Shown here piece after piece: positions 41,342-50,693 of a DNA stretch of 64,000 nucleotides. This stretch comes from an uncultured Bradyrhizobium sp. GTDB taxonomy: Bacteria > Pseudomonadota > Alphaproteobacteria > Rhizobiales > Xanthobacteraceae. The first letter of the stretch is position 1. Each line of letters starts with the position of its first letter. The notes below the pieces were generated by a model. That model had not been told where the DNA came from. It saw only the letters and a program-made list of their open reading frames with translations, and searched no databases. The translations under genes were made by a program, and so were the position numbers. The stretch covers positions 183,406-247,405 of the forward strand of contig NZ_CAKZJO010000056.1 of assembly GCF_936943645.1 (NCBI RefSeq). The letters run 5' to 3'.

Positions 41342-43609
41342 ATGCCATGGCGCCTGCTCCGACCCGTCGGTCTTGTCTTCGCGGCGCTCGCCTTCACCAC
41401 CGCGGCGGCCGGTGCTGAAACGGGCAAAGCCGCAGGTCCCTCCGAATTCCTGCTGGTGGCGCAGATCGTGCTGCTGATCGCGGTCGGGCGGGGCCTCGGC
41501 GAGATCATGCAGCGGATCGGCCAGCCCTCGGTGATCGGCGAGCTGCTCGCCGGCATCATCCTCGGTCCCTCGCTGTTCGGCTGGATCTGGCCGGAGGCGC
41601 AAGCCGCGATCTTCCCCAAAGCGCCCGAGCAGAAGGCGATGATCGACGGCATCGCGCAAGTCGGCATCCTGCTGCTGCTGTTGCTGACGGGCATGGAGAC
41701 CGACCTCAAGCTGGTCAGGAAAGTCGGCAAGGCCGCCATCGCGATCTCGATCGCCGGCATCCTCGTGCCCTTCGCCTGCGGCTTCGCGCTCGGCGAGTTC
41801 CTGCCCGACGCATTGCTGCCCGATCCGCAAGCGCGCCTCGTGGCTTCGCTGTTCATGGGCACGGCGCTGTCGATCTCGTCGGTGAAGATCGTCGCGGTGG
41901 TCGTGCGCGAGATGAACTTCATGCGGCGCAATGTCGGCCAGATCATCGTCGCGACCGCCGTGATCGACGACACCATCGGCTGGATCATCATCGCCGTCAT
42001 CTTCAGCCTCGCCTCGCACGGCACGCTGGACGTCGCCTCTGTGGCAAAATCCGTGCTGGGCACGCTCGCCTTCCTCGCCGTCAGCTTCACCATCGGGCGC
42101 CGGCTGGTGTTCCAGCTGATCCGCTGGGCCAATGACAACCTCGTCAGCGCCGCGGCGGTCATCACGGTGATCCTGCTCCTGATGTGCGTGATGGCGATGA
42201 TCACGCATGCCATCGGCGTCCACACCGTTCTCGGCGCCTTCGTCGCCGGCATCCTGGTCGGGGAATCCCCGATCCTGACGCGGCAGATCGACGAGCGCCT
42301 GCGCGGGCTGATCTCGAGCTTCTTCATGCCGGTGTTCTTCGGCCTCGCGGGCCTTGCCGCCGATCTCTCGGTGCTGCGCGATCCCGATCTCCTCATGCTC
42401 ACCGGCCTCCTGGTCGTGATCGCCAGCGTCGGCAAGTTCGGCGGCGCCTTCGTCGGCGGCACCTTGGGCGGGCTGAGCACGCGGGAATCGCTGGCGCTCG
42501 CCAGCGGCATGAACGCGCGCGGCTCGACCGAGGTCATCATTGCCACCATCGGCCTGTCCATCGGCGTGCTCAGCCAGAACCTGTTCACGATGATCGTCAC
42601 CATGGCGATCGTGACCACGATGGCGATGCCGCCGATGCTGCGCGCGGCGCTGGCGCGGCTGCCGATGGACAAGGAGGAGAAGGAGCGGCTGGAGCGGGAG
42701 GAGTTCGAGAAGCGCGGCTTCCTCGCCAATCTCGAACGTCCCTTGCTCGCCGTGGACGAGAGCGTCAACGCCACCTTCGCCGCCCACCTCGCGGGCCTCA
42801 TCGCCGGCATGCGCGGCCTGCCGATCACCGTGCTGCATATCGGCAAGAGCGCGAAGGAGCAGGAGAAGAGCCGCGACGCCGAGGAGAGCCACGAGGCCGT
42901 GGTGAAAAAGGCGGCCGAGGCGGTCTCCGCCAAGACCGAGGACGACGTCGGCAGCGTCGATGTCGTTACCCGCGCGCGGCGCGCGGAACTCGGCGAGACC
43001 ATCACTGAGGAGGCGCGCAAGGGCTTTGACCTTCTGGTCGTCGGCATCGACAAGGTTGCTGTGACCAAGGATCGCTTCGACCGCAAGATCGAGGACATCG
43101 CCGCGACGTTCGAGGGGCCGCTCGCGATCGTCGCGGCCAAGGGCAAGCATCTGAAGCAGCCGAACCCCGACGCCCTCAACATCCTCGTCCCGGTCTCCGG
43201 CAGCGGCATCTCCAAGCGCGGCGCCGAGGTCGCGGTGGCCTTGGCGCAGGGCGGATCAGGCTCGCTGCGGGTGATCTATGTCGCGACCACCCGCGACAAG
43301 GGCGCGCAGCGCGGCGCCTCCCGCGGCCTCAGCCAGGAGGCCGGCATCCTCAAGGACGCCAGCGATCTTGCCGCCCGCTACGACGTCGACATCACCACCA
43401 CGCTGCGGGTGAACCGGGCGCCGGAGGCCGCGATCCTGCGCGAGATCGAGACGACCGACGTCGATCTCGTCGTCATGGGCGTCGACCGCATCCAGGCCGA
43501 CCATCTCTCTTTCGGCGGCGTCGCAGATGCCGTGCTGCGGCAGTCGAAGGTCTCGGTGCTGCTGGTGTCGAGCGGCGAGGCAAGGCAGGTAACGGCCGAA
43601 AAGGCTTAG
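41342..43609 (+). CDS. CPA2-type cation:proton antiporter with C-terminal USP-like domains
   Basis: 755 residues. A Sec-like N-terminus (AALAFTTAAAGAETG) precedes a 12-segment Na+/H+ exchanger domain up to about residue 430, with GQPSVIGELLAGIILGPS and a TAVIDDTIGW motif (paired Asp for ion exchange). Two cytosolic universal-stress-like domains follow (about 475-610 and 615-750). Such fusions link antiport to a nucleotide or stress signal. Start ATG 41342 gives the signal-like leader; an internal start is possible. It is convergent with the RND gene, and their stop codons overlap. Confidence 0.88.
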   Translation: MPWRLLRPVGLVFAALAFTTAAAGAETGKAAGPSEFLLVAQIVLLIAVGRGLGEIMQRIGQPSVIGELLAGIILGPSLFGWIWPEAQAAIFPKAPEQKAMIDGIAQVGILLLLLLTGMETDLKLVRKVGKAAIAISIAGILVPFACGFALGEFLPDALLPDPQARLVASLFMGTALSISSVKIVAVVVREMNFMRRNVGQIIVATAVIDDTIGWIIIAVIFSLASHGTLDVASVAKSVLGTLAFLAVSFTIGRRLVFQLIRWANDNLVSAAAVITVILLLMCVMAMITHAIGVHTVLGAFVAGILVGESPILTRQIDERLRGLISSFFMPVFFGLAGLAADLSVLRDPDLLMLTGLLVVIASVGKFGGAFVGGTLGGLSTRESLALASGMNARGSTEVIIATIGLSIGVLSQNLFTMIVTMAIVTTMAMPPMLRAALARLPMDKEEKERLEREEFEKRGFLANLERPLLAVDESVNATFAAHLAGLIAGMRGLPITVLHIGKSAKEQEKSRDAEESHEAVVKKAAEAVSAKTEDDVGSVDVVTRARRAELGETITEEARKGFDLLVVGIDKVAVTKDRFDRKIEDIAATFEGPLAIVAAKGKHLKQPNPDALNILVPVSGSGISKRGAEVAVALAQGGSGSLRVIYVATTRDKGAQRGASRGLSQEAGILKDASDLAARYDVDITTTLRVNRAPEAAILREIETTDVDLVVMGVDRIQADHLSFGGVADAVLRQSKVSVLLVSSGEARQVTAEKA

Positions 43610-46600
43610 GGCTTGACCTCCGCCGCCTTCGGCGTCTTCTTGCTCGCCCGCCAGTTCTCGAAGCGCTGCACCACCACGAAGAAGGCCGGCACGAACAGCA
43701 CCGCAAGGCAGGTCGAGGCCAGCATGCCCGAGAACACCGTGATGCCGATCGATTTGCGCGCGCTGGCGCCGGCCCCGGTCGCGAGCACCAGCGGCACCAC
43801 ACCGAGGATGAAGGCGAACGACGTCATCAGGATCGGGCGGAAGCGTGCGCGTGCCGCTTCGATCGCGGATTCGATGATCGACTTGCCGTCGCGGCCGTGC
43901 AGCTCGAGCCCGACCTCGACGATCAGGATCGCGTTCTTGGCCGACAGCGCGATCAACAGGATCAGGCCGATCTGGCAATAGAGGTTGTTGTCGATCTTGA
44001 GTCCGGAGAGGATCAGCATCGGCCCGAGCAGCGACAGCGGCACCGCGAGGATCACCGAGATCGGCGCGTACCAGCTCTCATACTGGCCCGCGAGCACGAG
44101 GTAGACCAGCAGCATGGCGAGGCCGAACACCCAGTAGATCTGGTTCGAGACCGCCTTCTCCTGGTACGACATCGCGGTCCATTCATAGCCGGTGCCGGGC
44201 GGCAGCGTCTTGTCCGCGATCTCCTCCATCAGCTTCAGCGACTGGCCCGAGGAATAACCCTGCGCCGGCAGGCCGATCACGGTCGAGGACGGATAGAGAT
44301 TGTAGAGGCTGATCAGCGACGGGCCGGTGGCCGGCGTGATCTTGGCGACGGTGCCGATCGGAATCATGTCTCCGTTGGAGTTGCGCACCTGCATGTTGGC
44401 GATGTCGCGCTCGGTCAGGCGGAACGCCGGATCGGCCTGGGCGTAAACCTGGAACACGCGGCCGAACTTGTTGAACTGGTTGACGAAGGACGAGCCGAGA
44501 TAGGTCGACAGCGCCGAGAACACCTGGTCGGTGGTGACGTGCAGCGTCTGGGTCTTGACGCGGTCGATCTCGACGTTGAATTGCGGCACGGAGGAGCGGA
44601 ACGAGGACTGCACGCGCTGCAGCGCGCTCTGGCTCTGGCCGTTCGAGACCATCGCCCCGGTGATGGCCTGCAGCTTGGCGAAGTCGCTGTTGCCGTCGCG
44701 CAGCTCGACCTGCATCGAGAAGCCGGCGGCGTTGCCGATACCCTGGATCGGCGGCGGCGGCAGCACCAGCGTGCGCGCCTCCATGATGGCAGCGAGCTTG
44801 TCGTTGAGGCCATAGACCAGCGAGCGCAGATCCTCGCCGGGCCCTTTGCGCGCGTCCCAGTCCTTCAGGATGATGTAGGCGACGCCGGCATTGGCAAGGC
44901 TGGCGCTGTTGTCGAGCGCAGAGATGCCGGCGATGGTGATGACCTGCGCCACGCCGGGCGTCTCCTTGATCAGCCCGCTCGCTCTGTCGAGCACCGCTTG
45001 CGTCCGCTCCAGCGCCGCGCCGTCCGGCAGCTGCACGGCGGCGATCAGATAGCCCTGGTCTTCGATCGGCAGGAAGCCGGTCGGCACCCGCGACAGGCCA
45101 TAGCCGCTGGCGCCGATGACCAGCAGCGCGAACGCGACCGAGATGGTGGCATGCTTCACGAGGAACGTGATCAGCCGCGTGTAGCCGCGCTCGACGCGGT
45201 CGTAGACCGCGTTGAAGCCGCGGTAGAAGAAATTGCGCTGCTCCGGCGGCACCGTCGGCCGCAGCCAGAGCGCGCATTGCGTCGGCTTCAGCGTCGCCGC
45301 GTTGATGGCGGAGAGCAGCGCGGTCGCGGCGATCACCAGCGCGAATTGCGAATAGATGCGCCCCGTGAGCCCGGCCAGGAACGAGGCCGGCAGGAACACC
45401 GAGATCAGCACCAGGGTGATGCCGACGATCGGCGCGAACAGCTGGTCCATCGCCCTGATCGCAGCGTCGTGGCCGTTCATGCCCCGCTCGATATTGTGGG
45501 CGGCCCCTTCCACCACCACGATGGCGTCGTCGACCACGATGCCGATCGCGAGCACGATCGCGAACAGGGTCGACATGTTGATGGTGAAGCCGAGCGCCGC
45601 CATCGCCGCGAACGCGCCGATGATGGTGACGGGCACGGTCGTTGCCGGCACCAGCATCGCGCGCCAGTCCTGCAGGAACACCAGGATCACGACCAGCACG
45701 AGGAGGCCGGCCTCGATTAGCGTCATGTAGACCTCGTGCACCGAGGCCTCGACGAACTTGGTGGTGTCGAACGGCGTGTCGTATTTGATGCCTTCCGGGA
45801 AGCGCTTGGCGAGCTCGGCCATCTTCTTCTCGACGGCCTTTTCGACCTGGAGCGCGTTGGCGCCGGGTGACTGGAACACGCCGATGCCGACGGCGGGCTG
45901 CTTGTTGAGCGAGAAGATCTGGCTGTAGGTCTGCGCACCGAGCTCGACCCAGCCGACGTCGCGTACGCGCGTGACGTCGCCGCTGCTGCCCGACTTGACG
46001 ATGATGTTCTCGAACTGGCTGGTGTCGTCGAGCCGTCCGTTGACGTTGAGCGTGTACTGGAACGCCTGGCCCGCGGGCGTCGGCGGCGCGCCGACCTGGC
46101 CGGCGGAGACCTGCTGGCTCTGCTGCTGGATGGCGTTGATGACGTCCTGCGGCACGAGGCCCCGGACCTGCAGCTTGTTCGGATCGAGCCAGACCCGCAT
46201 GGAATATTGGCCGGCGCCGAACACGGTGACGTTGCCGACGCCGGGCAGGCGCGAGAGCTCGTCGCGGATGTTGATGGTGGCGTAGTTGCTCAAATAAAGG
46301 CTGTCGTATCGCGAATCCGGCGAGGTCAGCGTCACGAACAGGAGGATCGAGGTCGACCGCTTCTGCACGGTGACGCCCTGGTTCTGCACGGCCTGGGGCA
46401 ATTGCGACAGCGCGCTGGAGACGCGGTTCTGCACCAGCACCTGCGCGAAGTTGAGGTCGGTGCCGATCTTGAAGGTCACGGTCAGCGTATAGGTGCCGTC
46501 GGAGCCGCTGTAGGACTGCATATAGAGCATGTCCTCGACGCCGTTGACCTGTTGTTCGATCGGCAAGGCAACCGTGTCGATCACGGTCTTGGCGCTGGCG

Positions 46601-46755
46601 CCGGGATAGCGCGTGGTCACCTGCACGGTCGGCGGCACCACATCGGGATATTGCGCGATGGCGAGATTGAACAGCGCGACGCCGCCGATCAGGATCATCA
46701 GCAGCGCGATGACGTTCGAGAGGACCGGCCGCTCGATGAAGAATTTTGAGATCAT
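43606..46755 (-). CDS. RND multidrug efflux permease (HAE1 type)
   Basis: 1049 residues, 12 transmembrane segments expected. MISKFFIERPVLSNVIALLM opens the protein as in AcrB/MexB. Motifs GPSLISLYNLYPS, the VGIVVDDAIVVVE segment (charged TM4 residues for proton relay) and GLKIDNNLYCQIGLILLIALSAKNAIL are all present. It pumps drugs or lipophiles out across both membranes, with the adaptor coded ten bases upstream in the operon and an outer-membrane channel from elsewhere. No regulator of the TetR type is beside it. Confidence 0.95.
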   Translation of the reverse strand: MISKFFIERPVLSNVIALLMILIGGVALFNLAIAQYPDVVPPTVQVTTRYPGASAKTVIDTVALPIEQQVNGVEDMLYMQSYSGSDGTYTLTVTFKIGTDLNFAQVLVQNRVSSALSQLPQAVQNQGVTVQKRSTSILLFVTLTSPDSRYDSLYLSNYATINIRDELSRLPGVGNVTVFGAGQYSMRVWLDPNKLQVRGLVPQDVINAIQQQSQQVSAGQVGAPPTPAGQAFQYTLNVNGRLDDTSQFENIIVKSGSSGDVTRVRDVGWVELGAQTYSQIFSLNKQPAVGIGVFQSPGANALQVEKAVEKKMAELAKRFPEGIKYDTPFDTTKFVEASVHEVYMTLIEAGLLVLVVILVFLQDWRAMLVPATTVPVTIIGAFAAMAALGFTINMSTLFAIVLAIGIVVDDAIVVVEGAAHNIERGMNGHDAAIRAMDQLFAPIVGITLVLISVFLPASFLAGLTGRIYSQFALVIAATALLSAINAATLKPTQCALWLRPTVPPEQRNFFYRGFNAVYDRVERGYTRLITFLVKHATISVAFALLVIGASGYGLSRVPTGFLPIEDQGYLIAAVQLPDGAALERTQAVLDRASGLIKETPGVAQVITIAGISALDNSASLANAGVAYIILKDWDARKGPGEDLRSLVYGLNDKLAAIMEARTLVLPPPPIQGIGNAAGFSMQVELRDGNSDFAKLQAITGAMVSNGQSQSALQRVQSSFRSSVPQFNVEIDRVKTQTLHVTTDQVFSALSTYLGSSFVNQFNKFGRVFQVYAQADPAFRLTERDIANMQVRNSNGDMIPIGTVAKITPATGPSLISLYNLYPSSTVIGLPAQGYSSGQSLKLMEEIADKTLPPGTGYEWTAMSYQEKAVSNQIYWVFGLAMLLVYLVLAGQYESWYAPISVILAVPLSLLGPMLILSGLKIDNNLYCQIGLILLIALSAKNAILIVEVGLELHGRDGKSIIESAIEAARARFRPILMTSFAFILGVVPLVLATGAGASARKSIGITVFSGMLASTCLAVLFVPAFFVVVQRFENWRASKKTPKAAEVKP

Positions 46756-46765
46756 GGCCGGCCCC

Positions 46766-47959
46766 TTACTTGCTCGAGGCCTGCGACTGCTCGATCTTCG
46801 TCACCTGCGGGTCGATCTTCTGGCCCGGGATCACCCGCAGCAGTCCCGCGATGACGACACGGTCTTCGGGCTTCAGGCCGCCCTCGATGACGCGCAGCCC
46901 GTTGTCGACCGGGCCGATCTGCACCTTGCGCTGCTCGACGACGTTGTCGCCGTTGACCACCAGCAGATAGCGGCCGCCCTGGTCGCTGCCGAGCGCGGTG
47001 TCGGGAACGAGCAGGGCGCTCTTCTCCTGGTCGAATGGCACGCGGACGCGGACGAAATAGCCGGGCAGCAGCACGCGCTTGTCGTTGGGGACGAGGCCGC
47101 GCACCGCCAGCGTGCCGGTCGATTGATTGAGGGTCGGCGAGACGTAGTCGAGCTTGCCCTCATGCGGATAGCCGGTCTCGGTCTGCAATCCCACCTGAAT
47201 CGGGAATTGCTTCATGTCGGCGGGGGTCAGCCCGCGCCGGGCCGCTTCGGCGCGGATGCGCAACACGTCCTGCTCGTTGACGGTGAAGTTCACATAGATC
47301 GGGTCCATCGCGACGATGGTCGCGAGCTGGGTGGGGGAGGAGACTCCGACGAGCTCGCCGACCGAAGCCATGTGGGCGCTGACGATGCCGTCGAACGGCG
47401 CCGTCACCTTGGTGTAGCCGTAATTGACCTGGGCGAGCCTGGTATTGACCTGCGCCTGCTGCAGATTGGCCTGGGCGTTGTCGCGTGCCGAGGTGGAATT
47501 GTCGAGCGTGGCCTGCGAGACCGCCTGGCGCTGCACCAGCTCGGCCTGCCGCTTGTAATCGGCTTCCGACTGTCGGACCGAGGCCTGGGCGCCGACCTCG
47601 GCGGCCTGCGCCTGTTCGAGCTTGAGCTTGTAGGTCTCGGGCTCGATCGTGAAAAGCTGGGTGCCCTGCTTGACGAAGCTGCCGTCCTGATAATCGATCG
47701 ATTGCAGAAAGCCCTGGACCCGCGCCACGAGATCGACGCTCTTGATCGGCGCGGTGTTGCCGGTGGCCTCGATGTAACGCGTGACCGGTCGCTGCACCGG
47801 CGTCGCCACGTCCACCTTGGGCGGCGGCGGTGCCACGAACGTGTTCTTGTCCTCGCAACCCGTCAGCGCGACCACGGCCGCAGCAGTGGCCAGCGTCCGC
47901 CCGGCCAGTCTCCACGCTTCATTGCGCCGTGCGGGAGATGCGGGATTCGATGCGGTCAT
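46766..47959 (-). CDS. RND efflux periplasmic adaptor, lipoprotein
   Basis: 397 residues from ATG 47959. LATAAAVVALTGCEDK is a lipoprotein signal with Cys at the lipobox (LTGC). The mature part has the usual order: barrel-sandwich hybrid (QGFLQSIDYQDGSFVKQGTQLF), a coiled-coil hairpin, and beta-barrel domains. It bridges the permease encoded ten bases downstream to an outer-membrane channel, whose gene is absent from this window. Confidence 0.92.
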   Translation of the reverse strand: MTASNPASPARRNEAWRLAGRTLATAAAVVALTGCEDKNTFVAPPPPKVDVATPVQRPVTRYIEATGNTAPIKSVDLVARVQGFLQSIDYQDGSFVKQGTQLFTIEPETYKLKLEQAQAAEVGAQASVRQSEADYKRQAELVQRQAVSQATLDNSTSARDNAQANLQQAQVNTRLAQVNYGYTKVTAPFDGIVSAHMASVGELVGVSSPTQLATIVAMDPIYVNFTVNEQDVLRIRAEAARRGLTPADMKQFPIQVGLQTETGYPHEGKLDYVSPTLNQSTGTLAVRGLVPNDKRVLLPGYFVRVRVPFDQEKSALLVPDTALGSDQGGRYLLVVNGDNVVEQRKVQIGPVDNGLRVIEGGLKPEDRVVIAGLLRVIPGQKIDPQVTKIEQSQASSK

Positions 47960-48194
47960 TCGGTGGCCCCCGGGTATCGTCTGTCGGTGCGGCAGGCTAC
48001 CAACAAATGCCCGGCCGTGGAACACCATAGCCATGGCAGTCGCCGGCCTTGCGCTGCACAGGGCGGTGTGGCCTTTGACAGATTTGTCATGACAAACCGC
48101 TTTTCACCGGGCGCACGATCGACCACAATTGTCTCAAAGGCCGCGCGAGCCGGATAGAGCGGCCGGGAAGAAGAAAAGGTGGGGAGATCATGAC

Positions 48195-48986
48195 ATGCCA
48201 GCGCCATTCCGGTCGGCCCTCGCCGGCCTTGCTCTCACCGCGATGGTTGCGATGCCCGCGCTAGCCGACGGCTTGAAGGACGAGATCGCACCGACCGGCA
48301 AGCTGCGGGTCGCGATCGCCATCAGCCCCGCGGGCGGGGCGTTCTGGTCGACCAAGACCGAAGCCGGCTATGCCGGCGTCCCCGTCGATCTCGGCAAGGC
48401 GATGGCCGCGCAGCTCGGGGTATCGGTCGAATATGTCGTGCACCAGAATTCCGGACAGATCACCGACGCCGCGTCGAAAGGTACCTGGGATGTCACCTGG
48501 TTGCCAAAGGATCCCGAGCGCGAGACGAAGATGGCGTTCGGCCCGATCTACGAGGTCGCGGACGCCACCTATATCGTCAAGCCCGGCTCGACCGTCACCA
48601 ACTTCGCGACGCTCGACCAGCCCGGAATCAAGGTCGCGGCCGTCAATGCCACCACGACCATGCGCGGCGCGATCGCCCATCTGAAGCAGGCGAAGGTCAC
48701 GGGTTATCAGACCTATGACGAGATCTTCGGCCTCTTGAAGAGCGGCGAGATCGACGCCTTCGCGCTGTCGCGCGACCAGCTCAACAAGATGGCCCAAAAG
48801 ATTCCGGGCACCAAGGTGCTGGACGAGACCTTCAAGAAGACGGTGACCGCCGTCGCCGTGCCGCTCGGCCATCAGCAGGCACTGGCCTTCGTCACCAAGT
48901 TCATGACCGAAGCCACGACCAACGGCACGCTGCGCAAGGCCTATGACAACAATGGCCTGAAGGACGCGCCGATCCGGACGGAGTAG
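48195..48986 (+). CDS. ABC transporter substrate-binding protein, family 3 (amino-acid type)
   Basis: 263 residues from ATG 48195, with GGGGAG just upstream. Signal peptide ends near PALA-D (residue 25). The binding fold reads GKLRVAIAISPAGGAFW, GVPVDLGKAMAAQLGV and VTWLPKDPERETKMAFGP, typical of polar amino-acid receptors. No permease or ATPase gene is adjacent, so it is an orphan receptor that must use a transporter coded elsewhere, or serve in sensing. It is divergent from the RND adaptor with a 235-base gap. Confidence 0.85.
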   Translation: MPAPFRSALAGLALTAMVAMPALADGLKDEIAPTGKLRVAIAISPAGGAFWSTKTEAGYAGVPVDLGKAMAAQLGVSVEYVVHQNSGQITDAASKGTWDVTWLPKDPERETKMAFGPIYEVADATYIVKPGSTVTNFATLDQPGIKVAAVNATTTMRGAIAHLKQAKVTGYQTYDEIFGLLKSGEIDAFALSRDQLNKMAQKIPGTKVLDETFKKTVTAVAVPLGHQQALAFVTKFMTEATTNGTLRKAYDNNGLKDAPIRTE

Positions 48987-49099
48987 GACGTTCAGCCCAC
49001 AGGGAGACGCTCGACCTTGGTCGCGTCGGATGTCCGCTTGTCGTTCAGCGGCCTCGAAAGTGGACGTCGTCGACTACAAATGCGGGAGAACTGCGAGCC

Positions 49100-49534
49100 G
49101 TGGACCGACCAGCAGATAGATTACCAACTGGGGGCTTTGCCCGGCTCGTCCCCGAGCTGGACGTTTTGGACTTGGGACAGAGCAAGAATTTTTGGTGCGA
49201 GATACTCGGTTTCCGGATCGCGTATCAGCGACCGGAGAATCACTTCGTGTACATCGAGCTACAAGGATCCCAGGTCATGCTGAAGCAACAAAATGGCAAC
49301 TGGGAAACTGGGATTCTGCAACGACCACTGGGGCGCGGGATCAACTTTCAGATGTTCGTCGACTCCGTGGCACCCCTTCTCGATGCACTGAAGCATGAGA
49401 AATGGCCGCTCTTCAGAGAGTGTCATGACGCGTGGTATCGAATCGCAGGAGAGGAGCGCGGCAACAGGCAATTCCTGGTCCAAGACCCTGACGGCTACCT
49501 CCTGCGTTTCGCAGAGGACTTGGGCAAGAGATAA
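49100..49534 (+). CDS. VOC-superfamily (bleomycin-resistance/glyoxalase-like) protein
   Basis: 144 residues from GTG 49100. The fold markers are VPELDVLDLGQSKNFWCEILGF, FVYIELQGSQVML and QDPDGYLLRF. It most resembles bleomycin-binding-type VOC proteins, which bind a ligand rather than catalyse. Ligand unknown. Codon use is a little less GC-biased than its neighbours, which may point to transfer. It ends four bases before the convergent gene at 49539. Confidence 0.8.
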   Translation: MDRPADRLPTGGFARLVPELDVLDLGQSKNFWCEILGFRIAYQRPENHFVYIELQGSQVMLKQQNGNWETGILQRPLGRGINFQMFVDSVAPLLDALKHEKWPLFRECHDAWYRIAGEERGNRQFLVQDPDGYLLRFAEDLGKR

Positions 49535-49538
49535 TCTC

Positions 49539-50606
49539 CTACCGCCGCTTGATCTCCGCGTACTTCGCCATCGCCTTCTCGAACTTCCGGTTGAACAGAA
49601 ACATCGCGGCGAGGATCTCGCGGTAGCTGGCCGATGTTCTCGCGCGGTCGGCCCGTCCGAAAGCGAAGATGCTGTTGTTGCGCAGGTGCTTCATGATGGT
49701 GGGGCTGGACACCCTGTAATTCAGGAGATCGCCGGATTTGAGCGCGGCACGCGTCGGTGTCGGCACGATCTGGATCAGCTCGAACAGCTTCATCTGGTCG
49801 ATCGTGTCAGGCAGCGTCTTCACGATGGCGGGGATCTCGCGGAAGACGTCGGCATGCGCGTTCATCAGGCCGTCGCGAACGTTGGTCCAGTGGTTGAAGC
49901 GGAGATCGATGCCGCGGGCGCGCGCCTCTTCCCTGTCGTCGCGCGCATTCAGGAACGGATCGATCGCGGCGATCTCGCTCTTGATGGCCTGCCATTTCCG
50001 ATGGCCGTTGCGGTCCTCGGAGGGGCCGGTCTGGAAGCTGCCCATATAGGTGTTGGAGCGTCCGTTGCGGACGTTCTGCTTGCCGTTGGTCTCGGCAAAG
50101 AACAGCCCGAGGCTGATGCGCCCCGCGGCAGCGGCGTGGTCGAGCGCAAGCCCCTTGGCGCGCGCGATCACCGTGGCGAGGTCGACGACGTCCTTGAACG
50201 GTGTCGCCGAGTTCTGCGCATTCGCCGGCGGCGCCTCCATGACGTCGAACAGCTTTGAATATTCGTCGATCAGCGACTCGATATCGGCGTCGAAATAGGC
50301 GGGAGGAATCTCGAACTTGTTGGGCCGGCCGATCCGCGACGGCATGGCGTCGGTGAGATCCTTGTAGCTGCTGATCACCGCGACGCGTGCCAGGTAGAGC
50401 GCCTGTCCCGGCAGGTTCGGCAGCGGCTCTCTCGCGTCGATCTGGCGCCGCCGCTCGGCGAGGACCGATTTGAATTCGGCGAGCGCCTTGTCATAGGCGG
50501 CGACTGCCTCGGACTGCCGGGGCGCGAGCGCACGCTGTTGGCCGGCGGCGGGCGCTGCGACCACGAAAGCGACAGCGGCAAAGATGGCAAGACGTCTCAA
50601 TCCCAT
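49539..50606 (-). CDS. Hypothetical exported protein, possibly lysozyme-fold
   Basis: 355 residues with a Sec signal (AAVAFVVAAPAAGQQ, cleaved near 22). The middle has LGLFFAETNGK (Glu172) and then SNTYMGSFQT (Gln192). This E-x(n)-G-x-FQ pattern recalls the core of lysozyme-like/transglycosylase folds, where the Glu is catalytic. Homology is too weak to name it. The rest is helical. No operon partner; it converges with the VOC gene. Confidence 0.55.
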   Translation of the reverse strand: MGLRRLAIFAAVAFVVAAPAAGQQRALAPRQSEAVAAYDKALAEFKSVLAERRRQIDAREPLPNLPGQALYLARVAVISSYKDLTDAMPSRIGRPNKFEIPPAYFDADIESLIDEYSKLFDVMEAPPANAQNSATPFKDVVDLATVIARAKGLALDHAAAAGRISLGLFFAETNGKQNVRNGRSNTYMGSFQTGPSEDRNGHRKWQAIKSEIAAIDPFLNARDDREEARARGIDLRFNHWTNVRDGLMNAHADVFREIPAIVKTLPDTIDQMKLFELIQIVPTPTRAALKSGDLLNYRVSSPTIMKHLRNNSIFAFGRADRARTSASYREILAAMFLFNRKFEKAMAKYAEIKRR

Positions 50607-50693
50607 GGCCGGTTCCCGTCGATTCGAGGCCAGGAGATCGTAAGCAACGGACGCAAGGGCTGGCGAGACGCAAATCCTGCCCGGCCAGAATTC

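Noticed and set aside
41134..43215. Open frame of 693 codons on the minus strand across the antiporter
   Set aside because: Composition (Ser/Arg/Thr-rich, no motif) and full overlap with a well-supported antiporter show it is a shadow.
48195..48986. Substrate-binding gene as part of an efflux operon
   Set aside because: It is divergent from the RND genes and of a different functional class; the neighbourhood alone does not link them.
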